The position numbers were made by a program, and so were the translations under genes. Positions 28,470 to 39,575 of a stretch of DNA of 64,000 nt are shown in pieces (position 1 is the first letter of the stretch; each line of letters starts with the position of its first letter). A model generated the notes under the pieces. The model saw only the letters and a list, made by a program, of their open reading frames with translations, did not search any database and was not told where the DNA came from. The DNA comes from Phytophthora sp. 'mugwort' (Eukaryota; Oomycota; Peronosporomycetes; Peronosporales; Peronosporaceae): contig JAUCEF010000010.1 of assembly GCA_033558025.1 (NCBI GenBank), forward strand, positions 25,001 through 89,000, written 5' to 3'.

Positions 28470-29588
28470 GTATGACTCGTCGTACTCCCTGCATTTGCAG
28501 CTCTCGCAGTCTGCGCATCCTCGCGGCTTGTCGCGTTATCATCCCGAACAGCACCCTCAGTCTGCCCATTTCCGCGACTCATCGCGACTTCCGTCCCAGC
28601 AGCTCTCCCAGACTGCTCAGCTTCGCGACTCGTCGCGCTCACTTCCAGCAGTCCCTCCAGGTGAATCGGCCGTATCTCGCTCGGCCTCGGCCGAATCTTT
28701 GTTAAGTACTGGACGTGCTCGTTTTGGGGTTTGCCAAGGTCTCAATATTCCTCACATGCTAAGTGGTGATGACCTTCTTGTTCTTCCGGACACTCTGTAT
28801 TATTTCGTTTTCTCCCCAATCCCCACTATTATCCCGGACTGCGCGCAGTGCGAGAAATGCTTGTTGCTTGTGTCCCTATGCACGGTACACGGCGAGCCAA
28901 AAACGACAATCCCCCCTAGCGACGGGGTCTCCTTCTTGAGCACTTTCAAGGGTCCACATCTCCCAGCTTCGTGTTTGTGGGCGCCCTGCTCAATATGTAC
29001 GCCGCGTATGAACCACGTCACCCCAGAAACTGAGTGGCAACCGGCACGCGAATATCGTGCACCGAGCCATATTTATAATCGTGCGGTGCATGCGTTCAGC
29101 CTTCCCGTTGCTGGCCTGATTCCTGGCCTCATGCTTTGCCGCGCCACCCCCGTCCTTTTGCAAAACAGGTCCCCGTTCTCATACTCCCCACCAGAGTCCG
29201 TGCGCAGTACGTGTATACGACAATTGAAACGCTTCTCAGAGTAGACAAGGAAATGTTTGGACTGCTCTGCCATCGCATCCTTGTTTGAGCGAGAAACACC
29301 AGACAGCAGTCGCTCTTGTGGACGACGAACTTCACCATGTACCTATTGCTCAGCCTGTCCCTTGGCATCATGCCTTCAGGTCAGAGCAGATGACACCGCC
29401 TACTCGGTCAATCGGCGAGTGCGCGCTGGTTCCTCGGCCGACGGCCTGTTTTTGGTCTGTTTTCCTTGCGCGCATGTCAAACGGTTGACACGCCTGTAAT
29501 CCGTGAGCAGGATCCCGGATCTCGTTTTTTTTGCGAGCTTCTTGACCGCATCGTAATTCAATTGTCCAAGACGCTTCTGGAACTCCAC
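28470..29588 (-). pseudogene. Copia-2 integrase region, broken
   Basis: Minus frames 29588-29400 (EFQKRLGQLNYDAVKKLAKK, pre-integrase His), 29371-29129 and 29273-29073 (HFLVYSEKRFNCRIHVLRTD, then SGGEYENGDLFCKRTGVARQ; the usual SDNGGEY motif is disturbed) and 29021-28800 resemble copia integrase. Multiple shifts and stops. Confidence 0.75.
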
Positions 29589-29600
29589 CAGGCTCCCTTA

Positions 29601-31134
29601 TTACACGTTTGGTGATAGTGTGTCACCTTCACATGCCTCCTCCTCGAGTGCTGCCATGACCACATTGGACGGCGTCTCCTGCTTCTTTACCACGCTTCCG
29701 AGACTAACAGCGTTCCGGCGAATGCTTACGTCAGAAGCCACCCGCTCTCCCTCCTTCTCTGCGGCAACTCGTCTTACAGCCCTGTGGGTGAAGGTGTATC
29801 CCTTCTCAGCTACTTTTCCATACGATATTAGGTTGTGCAATACGCCCTCGCGTAGTAGACGTCTGCGAGTTTGAGCGTCTGTACGGCTCCGCATGCCCCG
29901 ACTCTCAGGGTCACTGTGCCCTTCATGCTGATCTTCAACAGCCCAGCGTTCGGCTGCACGCACACGCCGTCGCACATCTCCACTTCGTCCAGCAGGACGC
30001 GTCGCTGACCAGATGATATCTGGATCCACTGTCCAGGATCCAGATCCCGTCTGCATCATCAGAGGTGTCGTTCAATGCGAGCGTCAGATCAGCTCCTCCT
30101 GTTCCGCGGCCTTGCCCGCGTCTGGGGCACGCAGTCCGCAGGTGGCCAATCTCCCCGCATTCGTGGCATCGTCGTATTTCTTTTCCCCGTCGCTCGGCGA
30201 CGGCACCCGCGACCTCCTTCCCGAGGTTTCTGTTGTGCGTAGGCTCTACCTCCCACAATTGCGCGAAGTGGACCAATTCTTCCGCCTCCTGCACGAAATC
30301 AGTCCTACTGGCATCCACCTTCGCCACCAATACAGTCTTCAGGTCCTCGGATGCTTACTGTACTACATTGCTCAAACACCAGGAAGTCGGCGCTTCCACC
30401 ACACCTCTCGGACACGGCGACCAGGTACATGTAGCATTTCGGCCAGGTTCTCTTTGCGTCCATCGGCGACGGAAACAGCTTCACCGCCTGTGCCGGGGTA
30501 TGCTCGTTTTGGACGTCTCGAGCATGCGATCCATCAAGGTCGAAAGCTGGGACCACCACACTTCTTCCTGCTTATTGTAGTAACGCTCGACTGTGCCCGG
30601 CAAATAGTGCCCCGGCAGGTCTACATTTACGTCCTCCGGACAGTCAAATCCGTACGCCGGCTGCCCCAGTGCCACTTGGCGCTCAAAGCGTCGTGCCACT
30701 CGAGAAACCGGACTAAAGTCCGACGTACTGCTCCTTGCCATCAAAGGGTCGGATCGCCAACCTGTTCTGGCCCGCATACGGGTAACGCACCGACCACGGC
30801 CCTTGCTGCTGGCTCGGGTGCGCTTGTGGTGGTGTCGGCGGCGGCTGAACCCGTGAGGGGCGGCCTGGGCTGCGCCGTAAATACGACGCAAGTCCAACAT
30901 CGGCATACCATAGCCCGCTTACTGATGCCCGAAATATTGCTGTGCTGCTGCTGGCCTCCGATGGTCGTTGTGACCGGAGAGTTGATGTTCAAATGCGTAC
31001 AGTCCGGATGCAAAACGACTTGAGCTCATCGGCGGCGTCGTAGGCGGGTCCGCCACGCGCTCATGCTTCTCTCCGGCGAACAACTGCTTCTCCAGCTTGA
31101 TCTGACCCCTCGAGCCTCTCCAATCTTCCAGCAA
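29601..31134 (-). pseudogene. Copia-2 gag and protease, broken
   Basis: Gag pieces at 31134-30305 lead to a zinc knuckle CHECGEIGHLRTAC (~30190-30150), a correct C-x2-C-x4-H-x4-C, followed by the retropepsin start WILDSGSRYHLVSD (~30030-29990), where DSG is the active site. A further piece with HNLISYGKVAEKGYTFTH lies at ~29850-29780, a conserved block downstream of the copia protease. Frame breaks occur throughout. Confidence 0.78.
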
Positions 31135-31318
31135 GCTCGCGAATGAGTGCCAGCATCTTTAAAGCGTGTTCACCTCCGCCAGGTGGTCAGTGCTTGTATC
31201 GTCGCCCCTTTCACGAACGACGGTGCTGCTCTCTTCTTAGATATCTTTTGTCATGCCGATCCTTTCGCGATTTGGAACGGACACAGGCGTGAATGGGTGT
31301 CTCGTCCGTGGCGCCGTT

Positions 31319-31334
31319 CATTGGACTCATAACC
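31319..31334 (-). promoter_or_regulatory. Copia-2 primer-binding site (half initiator tRNA-Met type)
   Basis: The minus strand GGTTATGAGTCCAATG directly follows the 5' LTR end. It shares GGTTATGAG(C/T)CCAA with the Copia-1 and Copia-3 sites and is complementary to the anticodon arm of initiator tRNA-Met. Confidence 0.75.
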
Positions 31335-31596
31335 TCTTAGAGGGTCGACCTTTTGGCCGGTACCTCGCACAACGCAGTGAGCAGATTAATGCAAAAGAAG
31401 GAGTGAGATTGATTCTTGTTCACTTCCTACTCCTATCCTCCTCCGCGTCCTCCGCGCGGATCACGATAGCCTCACACCTAACGCAGCTGCGTATTACTCA
31501 TCGTACCACGCTCTCGGCATCCCTCTGTACAGAGAGTGGCAGGTTGTCCGACGCATTTCTCCGAAGGTTTGTGTCTCACAACCTTGTCTTCCAACA
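31335..31596 (-). repeat. Copia-2 5' LTR
   Basis: In element orientation it begins TGTTGGAAGAC and ends CTCTAAGA. Partner of 26404-26664. Its outer flank is CCTAC, the same as the other side. Confidence 0.9.
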
Positions 31597-31601
31597 CCTA
31601 C

Positions 31602-32160
31602 ATCTCCTGCGCCACTGTCACGCACAGTCATCCAGCTAGCTGGTTCTCCGAGATGTAATGTTGTTAACTACCGTGGGATTAACTCCTAACAACTACCAAG
31701 TGGTAATTAGGGAGATTATTACCGAACGGTAATCCCGTTCCCATATTTTAAATATTTGGTTGAGCCGAAAATACTCTTGTTGCCTACATCTTCTACATTC
31801 CGACATTTATACTCGGAGTTCAGGCGCCAGTGCAAGAAGCATGACTTTGCAGGGTGAGCCTCAGCTGCTGTAAACTGTACGTGGAGCGCGGCTGCAGGGT
31901 GCTGCCCGTTGACGCGAAAAGCAAGGCGAAAGGAAGACGATGCGCGTGCAGACGTCGACCGGTGCGGATATGGTGCCGCACGATGGCGACTACATCGCCC
32001 GACTGGCGAGGCGATGTAGGGTGAGCAGAAGTTGCAGAAGGCTGCGATGAGCGGCGATTTGGCACAGTTCACAAAGTGATTGGACGTGCACCGCCACATG
32101 GAGGTGGAACGCCGACACGCCCGAGGACCTCCGCGAGGACCGTGCGCACGGCACGCACTC
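31602..32160. other. Non-coding, with short palindromes
   Basis: 31655-31740 is AT-rich with TACC/GGTA palindromes (ACTACCGTGG, TACCAAGTGGTA, TTACCGAACGGTAA), a style seen in LTR control regions. 31830-31850 contains GTTCAGGCGCCAGTGC, resembling a tRNA 3' end or the complement of a primer-binding site. Possibly remnants of an LTR; no partner was found in the window. Confidence 0.35.
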
Positions 32161-32163
32161 GGT

Positions 32164-32465
32164 CTAGCACGCACGGACCCCCTTTCCTTCAGGCGCTCCG
32201 TGCGTGCCCGGATGAGCTGTAAATGCAATGATAGGTGGATGTCCTCCGAGCCGGTCCGCCGGCATCGCGTTCAGAGCCGCCTGCACGACTGCCCAAACAT
32301 CTGCCCATTCTCTAACGTGGAGCCGATGTTCGCTTGCAAAACTTTCACGCTCTTCAAATTCTCTTGTCTTGGTGGACAACTTCGCACGTGACAGTTAGCC
32401 ACACAGCTTCGCAATATCCTGCATCCACGCGAGCCATTTGCCGCAACTATTGGGTGGATTGACAA
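32164..32465 (-). pseudogene. Gypsy integrase core fragment, inverted piece
   Basis: The minus strand reads REWADVWAVVQAALNAMPAD, then RLGGHPPIIAFTAHPG, a segment found late in the integrase core of oomycete gypsy elements. Its natural continuation lies on the opposite strand from 32440 on, so this ~300-bp piece appears inverted relative to the rest. Confidence 0.65.
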
Positions 32466-33335
32466 CGAGGTACAACGTCACTTACTCGATGTTCAAGCGC
32501 CGCTCAATGCTGTGTACATTGAGATGACCAACGCCACCGAGAGATGCCGCCGCAAGGGAGAGCCAAGCCCAGCATCAGGGCATCCACTTTTCCAAGTTCA
32601 GCGACGTGATCTCGTGCTGGCTGCAATGGCAACAAGCCGCAGCGGCCACAAGCACGCGTTGACCAGGCGCGGGCCCAAGCGTATCGTGCGCGCTCTGAAT
32701 GACTACACGTTTGAGATCCAATTCATTGTCGCACCGTTCGCTACCCCTATCCGCTACGCTTCCCGTTTGTGGCTCTACTGGGATTCTGCACGTGAACGGG
32801 TCGAGGGGTTGCAGAAATAGGCCATCTATGGGGAAGGTAGACATCTCGTCGAAGGGCTCCGACAGTGCTGCCAGAACCCAGCGACGCATCGCTGGTAAAT
32901 CGAGGTTAAATGATATGGCCTCGATGAGATTGAGGCGTCGTGGGAGCCCGCGGAAACTATTTTTAAGGAAGACGTCCCGACGCTTTTCGACGCTTTCGTC
33001 AATGTGCAACCTGACGATCCGGATCGCCTCGATAGGGGCCGTGCCCTCAGTTCACCGGACCAAGCGACATCGCCACAAGTGCCCCCCCCCCTCCCCCCGC
33101 GCCCCGTCTCTCCCGCTCACGTCCCGACGCACGTCACGCCGCGTGACGAATGGGTAGTACATGTATGCCTGGAACTGCGCTCTCTCTGGGAGGAGAAAGC
33201 TATAGCAAAGATGCACCTGCCGGTTGCCTCTGCGGAAGTCTCACCAGCTGAGCTCGCAAAGAGATCGACGGTTGAAAATCGCCTGAAAAGTACTTCAACT
33301 CTAGGTACTTCAACGCTGTTTCGTAAACCGTAGTT
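32440..33335 (+). pseudogene. Gypsy integrase C-terminus and chromodomain fragment (Gypsy-4)
   Basis: The plus frame around 32512-32820 reads NATERCRRKGEPSPASG, FQVQRRDLVLAAMATSRSGH, then LTRRGPKRIVRALNDYTFEI, the GPY/F-type tail of gypsy integrase. After a frame change, 32890-33000 gives EVKWYGLDEIEASWEPAETI, then FKEDVPTLFDAFV, a chromodomain second half. A Pro-rich tail extends to a stop near 33335. No LTR is attached. Confidence 0.75.
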
Positions 33336-33369
33336 GTAGTGCAAGTACTTAGTCATGCCAGGCAGAGTT

Positions 33370-33817
33370 AAGTTCCAATTCATCAGTTTTGAATTTGCTG
33401 TCTGAAGAGAATATCCGTTGTGGACACGGATCAAATGTGATGATCGCCGTATCCATTAGAAGCGACCTAATCCGAGATGCTATCATTGCTGCCTCACCTG
33501 TTTACCGACAGAGTGGTTCGACCCAGCGCTCTCGCGATGCTCACGATTGCTCTAAGCCCCAGAAGCGTATTCCTAGTAGAGGTGAAACTTCGGGGACAAC
33601 GGCGCCATCTATACCTAAAGTTGGCTCAGCATCTGTGTTTGACTCGGATGAATGGCCTACTGGAACACCTCGCCCCCAAATCATCGGCGCAAAGAAACAG
33701 AAAAGAACACAGTACACGCGTAGTCTGTGTGGAAATGCTGAAGGTCACAACGTGGCCAAATGCCCAAACCGCATTCCTGCTGACGCACCTGCAGGTAGTG
33801 TTATCATCAGTGGGTAA
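33370..33817 (+). pseudogene. Zinc-knuckle fragment of a transposon protein
   Basis: A plus frame ends with KKQKRTQYTRSLCGNAEGHN, then VAKCPNRIPADAPAG, giving a CxxxxxGHNxxxC knuckle like those at the C-terminus of Mutator-like transposases. The first Cys of the knuckle appears to be replaced (RSLC). Family assignment is tentative. Confidence 0.4.
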
Positions 33818-34321
33818 ATACGTTGTTGGATCCTGTCCTATCGCATCGCTACAAGCATCTAGCCGCGATGTATGCTTCGCTGAGGTCTCTCTCGAGGCTG
33901 TGTCTGCTATGATGTTACGAAAGGTTGATAGTGTGATGCGTGTCTCCGTAATGCAAGCAGATTTATTGTTTTCATTGAGTTCACCTTGCTTCGGTATCGC
34001 AGAACCTGCTATTCGCAGGTGAGCTCGCCGAAGCGATGCACTTGGCGCCTTTGTAGCCCTCTTTGATACTGTGTGATGAAATTTGTGGCTTTTTTAATTT
34101 TCGTCGTCCAGAGTGAAACTCGTGAAGCAGCACCTCTGAGGCCAATAGAAGGAGATACGCAGCTTATGTAAGCAGTTTCTTTGGAGACATGTCAAGGCGA
34201 CAGATATCAGTCGTCACAAGGTAAACCTTGGTTTACCCGTTACGCCCAAGAAAGCAGGGGGTATCTGACTGGTTGCATTTACAGTCGCAATCAAGACCCA
34301 GCGACTTAAACACGCAATGCA

Positions 34322-35545
34322 GTGGTTCCTTCAGCGCAAAGATCGCTACTTCACAGCATGGCGGCGGTGGGAATACAGAGGACTAAGATGCGCAGTGGGC
34401 GGCACTACTGCTCGCCAACGCCACGATCGGCATCGGCGCAGAATGACGAACCCTCATTGGTCTACGCAACCCAATTGAAGACACACTCAAGACAATGGAG
34501 TGGAGGTTGCTCCAAGGAGACCGAGTGGAAAGAAGCATCAAGGGGAGCGAACGGCCACGTCGTTTAGTTCTTCAAAGAGAGCAATGTGGGCTACAATGGT
34601 TCATCGTCGAGCAGGATTCGGACTCGTGGCGAGACGTGACGGCGCTAGTGGGTCGCGAGAGCAAGTACGGAACGGTGCTAGTGTTTAGCGCCAATCCTCA
34701 GCTACATGATTTCCCATGGCGTGTACCACAAAATATCTCGAATGGGCATCTAGGAACAGCCGTGAAAATGATCCCTTATAAGCACTGCAAGCAATGGATG
34801 GGAGCCCCCCCTTCTGGGGGTTCTAACGAGACTGGAGAAGCGGGTTCTAACGGATCGCTGGCAGCGTGATGCACTAGACTAAATCCCTGCCAGGTATGGG
34901 GACATGGCGACGGCCTTACGGAATTTCAGGTATAGACAGGGTTCCGAGTGCCCGCACGGCAGCTCAATCTCTACTACGAAGGCAGACCAGAATATCCGAG
35001 TTGCGTAAGAACGAAACGTGTACGGGAGTTAAAGAGACATGTGCGCATCTCTTCTGGGAACGCCGTACGCACGTGGGTGCTGGCACAGGCTCATCAGTCA
35101 ATGGACGGGAGACCAGTGGGCAGCAGATCAATTGAGCTCATTAAGAAAAACTGTAGGAACAGCCAGACTCAGCCGATCCCGGCACGTCAGCTTCAGATAC
35201 ACAGTAATCGGTACCAAGACCATGGCGTCCAGTACCCGAGAGCGGAAGCGGCTATGGCATCTGCTTAGCTCCATTTGTCAGACTAGGCTCTGGCAACAAC
35301 GGAATGACGTGGTTTAGCGAGGGGATCAGCTCACGGTAATAGGAGCAGTGACGGCATTCTGGGAGACCGCACTTCGCCAGCTCAGAGCGTTGACCAAACG
35401 AGAAAAACGAAAACCGGAAACGGTAATACAGAGAGCGAGGCTATATGCCTTCATAGAATCCTCACCCAAGAACCAAAGGGAGCCACGAGCGGCCACCGGA
35501 TCGTCAGACACCGGCGCTAATATCCTGCTTGGGAAAATCCAGTAA
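34322..35545 (+). pseudogene. LINE reverse-transcriptase C-terminal region (zf-RVT type)
   Basis: Plus frames carry a LINE C-terminal module: LQREQCGLQWFIVEQDSDSW, HDFPWRVPQNISNGHLGTAV, then ARQLNLYYEGRPEYPSCVRT and KETCAHLFWERRTHVG, a cysteine/histidine finger (C…C…H). The last part (RLWHLLSSICQTRLWQQRND) parallels RIWTMLCSIGLTRLLIQR in the LINE at 44554-45492, so both belong to one family. Frameshifts near 34870 and 35135. The 5' part of the element is missing. Confidence 0.72.
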
Positions 35546-36113
35546 TCTTGCACATAATTGTAAATAGACTAGATGACCCTCTCTCTCTCACCTTTGAGGT
35601 CAATAGGGGTGATTATTTGCACCGATGCTGCTTTTCGAGCAGACGCACTATAACGTAAGTGCGAGTAGCGATATTTGGAATCAGAGAAGGCGCATCGTGG
35701 TCAAATTCAACACAGACGACGAATGCCGAACGTGCATTGAGAAGCAATCGCGCAATAAATTCATGAGGCGTGGGCTTTGACCAACGACCGGTGACTTTCA
35801 GCGTACTGACTGCGTTTTTCGTCGGACAGTCTGGTATATCCGCAGGGACCCACACCGTTGAGGGTGATTTTAGCGTTCTGAAACACGCTACAGGTCCGCA
35901 AAAAGGTCCGCCTTAGCAATCACGCCTAGGAAGGTAAGCTGCAAGTGAAGCAGTACTTTCACACCAGTGCTTCGAGAATGTGAATGGTGATGGTCCATCA
36001 ATACCCCTTACCCATAACCATTATGGAGGGATGGTCTCACAAGGGATGTGCCCCTTGGGCAATACAAATTCTTAGTATAGCTGCAGCTGAGACGTAAAAT
36101 GTAAGCTGCATGT
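35546..36113. other. Spacer between LINE fragment and hAT-2, no gene recognised
   Basis: About 570 bp with only a weak minus frame at 35613-35855. Nothing identifiable. Confidence 0.5.
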
Positions 36114-37798
36114 CTACAGCAAACTCGAGGCTACTTGTGGCAATGTCGCAGTCGCTATCATTTCCTGTTTCGCCTTCTGCATCGTAAGCTGTTCCTCAAC
36201 GCTGTTGTCCCTAAGCCCCACGACCTCTGCCCCCGAGATGCCTTTCAACGCCTTTAACCGAGACCTGGTCGACGCCTTGTACGACCAGATGAACACCACT
36301 CAGTATGAGTTCAAGATCTGCCACTCGACACGAACTCAATCCTCTGACAAAGGCTACACGAACCTGATGGACCATCTCGCATGATCGCATACCCACACTG
36401 CCATCGAGACCGCATTTGATGAAGTGCAGCGTGCCGGCGTGCTGACGTCAGCATTCATCGACGTCAACCCTGCCGCGAAGAACATGTTTGGCTGGATCGA
36501 GTGGACGGTTATGAAGAATCGACCACTGTCCTTTTGCGAGCAGACGTATGTTCGCAAGAACTCTAGGCTGACTAAAAAAGGATCTACACCAACGGAGATG
36601 TTGTGATTGAAGGCTTGGGTGCGTTTGTTCAAGAGGGCATCGTGAAAGTTGCGCGGGCGTCGTGTTGGATTTGCTTTCAATGCTTGGACTGCTAACGGGT
36701 ATCACTTCGTCGCTGTAATCGCGGTGGTGGAGAAAACCGGCGACGTCACTGCATCTCGTAAGCAGTACCTACTGCTTTCAAGCCCATAGACCCCACGCAC
36801 TACAACGCCAAAAAGAAGATGTTCAATGCGGATGCGATCATCGAGCTGTTCGACGAGGCGTTGGATCGCTATGACATTCATGCAAGCCAGATGTGTTTCC
36901 TGGTTGGGGACAACGCTAGCGTCAACGGAAGCATCGGTTGCAAGATCGATGTTCCTCCGATCGGCTGTGTTAGCCACGGACTTAATCTGGCTGTTGAACA
37001 GCATCTCGCCATTTATGCTGACGAATTGGAGAAGGTCGAGAAGCTCATGCGGTTCCTGCGGACGTCGAAGGCGCGTTGTGTTTTGCGTAAGTTAGACGGT
37101 CCGACACCACTTTTGAACACATGACTCGCTGATCGAGTACGTTCCTTAAGCTGATGAGCTACACAAAAATAGCGAAATTTATCGACTCCACAAGCCCTGA
37201 GCTTGCGCCTTTGCTACCGACACCACAGGAGCGTGTGAACATCGTCGCGCTGCTCGACGTCTCTCCAAGTCCCAGTCTGTGTGCCTAAAGCTTCAACATG
37301 CGGACGGAGTAAAGCTGTGCTATGTGCGCGCGCTGTTCGACAAGCTCCTAAGCGAGTTTGAGAGTGAAGGTTCATGTACGAAGCATCGCTCGGTTGGGGC
37401 GAAGTGATTGCAGTCCCAAACTTCGAGAATGCCATCATCAAGGTGCAAGATGGCCGTGCAAGAGATTTATCGAGGTCTGAAAAAGAAGGCGTTGGCGCGC
37501 TTTCTTCGATCAGCTGAACAGGACGTCGTTGATGGTGAATACAACGGCTCCCTTGGGTTCGCTGACGCTGCTCTGCAAGAGAGGCGTGTGCGCATTGAGT
37601 CGCAGTATGTTAACTTGGACTGGGTTCCTCCGACGTCTGATGACGTGGAGCGCCTCTTTTTTCAAGCTGGTCAAGTTTACAGCGATAGGCGAATGTCGAT
37701 GCTGCCGGAATACGCTGGAGCTGATTCTCTACCTGCGCTTCAATCGCAAACTCTGGAATGAGGTCTCGGTCGCCCAAGTTCTCCGACGTCAAGAGTAG
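36114..37798 (+). pseudogene. hAT-family transposase, degenerate (hAT-2)
   Basis: The order of recognisable blocks matches a hAT transposase: a BED-finger-like N-terminal part (YEFKICHSTRTQSSDKGYTN, LMDHLA), AAKNMFGWIEWTVMKNRPLS, then FNADAIIELFDEALDRYDIH, MCFLVGDNASVNGSIGCKID, VSHGLNLAVEQHL, and the C-terminal DWVPPTSDDVERLFFQAGQV. The GDNASVNG block is the second catalytic region, with Asp present. Stops and frame changes between blocks show it is dead. It differs from hAT-1. Confidence 0.8.
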
Positions 37799-39575
37799 TT
37801 CCGAAAGCGAAAGCACCAGCAAACTCCCATCAATGATGATCAGGTTGTAGTTTAGCTAGACCGCTACAGATATTCCATTCAGGGACAAGGACCCATACCA
37901 CAAAGATATTGAGGAAAATCCTCCCTCCGCTTTACATAATTATTTTCGAAGCACTGCTTCACACTATCATCTAGGCAGTATCTCGACTTGATGTTCATAC
38001 CCCTCCCAGTTCATACATTTATGTTAGTGCTTCCCTAGTTAGGTGATCAAAATCGTCCCATTTGAATCTAAGGTGGGATTCGGGGCCTATTTCCCCTTTT
38101 GCAGAAGCCTGTCAATAATGTAAAGTGGCCGCCAACTGTTGCTCCAACGTGGCCCAAGCGTAGCCCTCCACTACGGCGAGTCGTTGTTTTGCTTCTTATA
38201 TGATGCACCGCGCCTTCAAAAAGCAGCGTAATTTGGTCCTCTCAGAAAAGATCAGCGGTCTGACATTTTCTTGGGAAATTGCGAAGACGAAAAATGGATT
38301 AACGAATCCGGCCTAAAGTTAATACAAAATATTACTCCGATGATCTCGAGCTTACACATGCCATACGTTTCAACCAGAGGAGCACTGATTCGTAAGAGGT
38401 TCGATCATGTTGGATACATGTAGCAGCTGATATTGCAAGCTCCTACAGGACGGCAACAACGCATCTGTCAGTGACGGCCCTTGCTACATTTCCTCGTAAC
38501 TTACGAGTCATAAGTTAACTTGATTCTTATTCGCGGTGTTTTTGAAGCTAGACGCCCAAGTGGATGTAACTTGCTGGTCTATCGTGGTCGTAATGAAACG
38601 TATCCCTATATTTGCTCCACCTCTTCCTCTACGCGAGGACATATGTGCACGCGTTCATCTGAGCTTCACCATTCGTGGCTCCTGGTGTCCGATATATGCA
38701 GATGCTGGGCTTTTGCGTCCAGGGCCTGGGCCAGGCCTACATGTATCCTATAATAATAGAAATACTGCGCCGCGCTCCTCTCGGTGGACAATCTTTCGTA
38801 CCAGGTACGCATTAACAGTCGCTCAACAAATGAGAGACGCACCTCCTCATCGGCCATCGCGGCTACATTTTGTTTCTACCCCAACAAAATATACAACGCG
38901 AAAACAATCGAGCATGCAATTCGTGGCTTGAAAGCAAGACCACAGTTCCACTAGACCAGAATAAGAAATTGCCATCCATCACGACCGCCTATCCACTCGA
39001 CTCGAACGCTGGCGCCATGTTCAGTTTGGCCCGTGCTCGTTCCCGCAGTGGTGGCGGTGGAAGTTCCAACGGACTAAGAAAGAAAGCCGCTTCTACTGGA
39101 AGCGGCTTTCTTAGTCGATTGGGTCAACGCTGACCGCATCACTGGACTGCAAACTGTGGCGTGAAATGGTCGTACGGGCTGATGGCTTGACAAATTGCTG
39201 TAGACTGGCAACACAGCGTCCAGTCTTGGTAAAAAGAAACCTGTCTTTTAATCGAGCATCCGCAGCCAAATTTGGTGACCGCAAGACGTAGCTTTGGCCT
39301 GAGCTCGACGCCGACACTGAGCTGAAAGTGCCGCATCTGACAAGCTACCTATAGCCACACTTACAAAACCTCACGGGTCATCTGCTCAATACCGTCCTAT
39401 AATGTACACCAATCATGATCAATCTACAGCTTTTTGGCGCAATTGGCAAAGTCTTGATGCGCAAAGTGGCTGCATTGTCCTCGACCTCTCGGCCATGGTT
39501 GTGCTTGACATAGGCAGCCTTGCGTCGAAGACAGTCGACCTAACGGCTCACACTGCGTAACCGAATACCGCTCCT
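37799..39575. other. 1.8-kb stretch with no convincing gene
   Basis: Weak open frames (38536-38931, 38870-39133) without recognised domains. One long hairpin at 39080-39112. 39310-39575 is the presumed promoter region of the next START/FYVE pseudogene. Confidence 0.5.
39080..39112. repeat. Perfect 14-bp hairpin
   Basis: Arms AAGAAAGCCGCTTC (39080-39093) and its reverse complement (39099-39112) enclose the loop TACTG. A further ACTAAG/CTTAGT match flanks it with a 4-base slip. Confidence 0.9.

Larger units (their letters stand above)
26404..31596 (-). mobile_element. Copia-2: Ty1/copia LTR retrotransposon, full length, degenerate
   Basis: LTRs 26404-26664 and 31335-31596 flank a minus-strand gag-pol. 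The 5 bases outside each end are identical (CCTAC at 26399-26403 and 31597-31601), a perfect target-site duplication, so the boundaries are well supported. A half-tRNA primer-binding site abuts the right (5') LTR. The element is 5.2 kb. The polyprotein is broken by frameshifts, and the RT active site reads YVDEL. Confidence 0.92.

Noticed and set aside
28495..29244. 249-codon plus-strand frame
   Set aside because: Antisense to Copia-2 integrase and linker; no recognisable domain.
30013..31023. 336-codon plus-strand frame
   Set aside because: Although long, it lies opposite the Copia-2 gag and zinc knuckle and has no domain; treated as a shadow frame.
31319..31336. An initiator tRNA gene at the GGTTATGAG sites
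   Set aside because: Only the complement of the anticodon arm is present, next to an LTR; a primer-binding site explains it.
32575..33009. 144-codon minus frame
   Set aside because: Antisense to the gypsy integrase/chromodomain fragment; no supporting motif.
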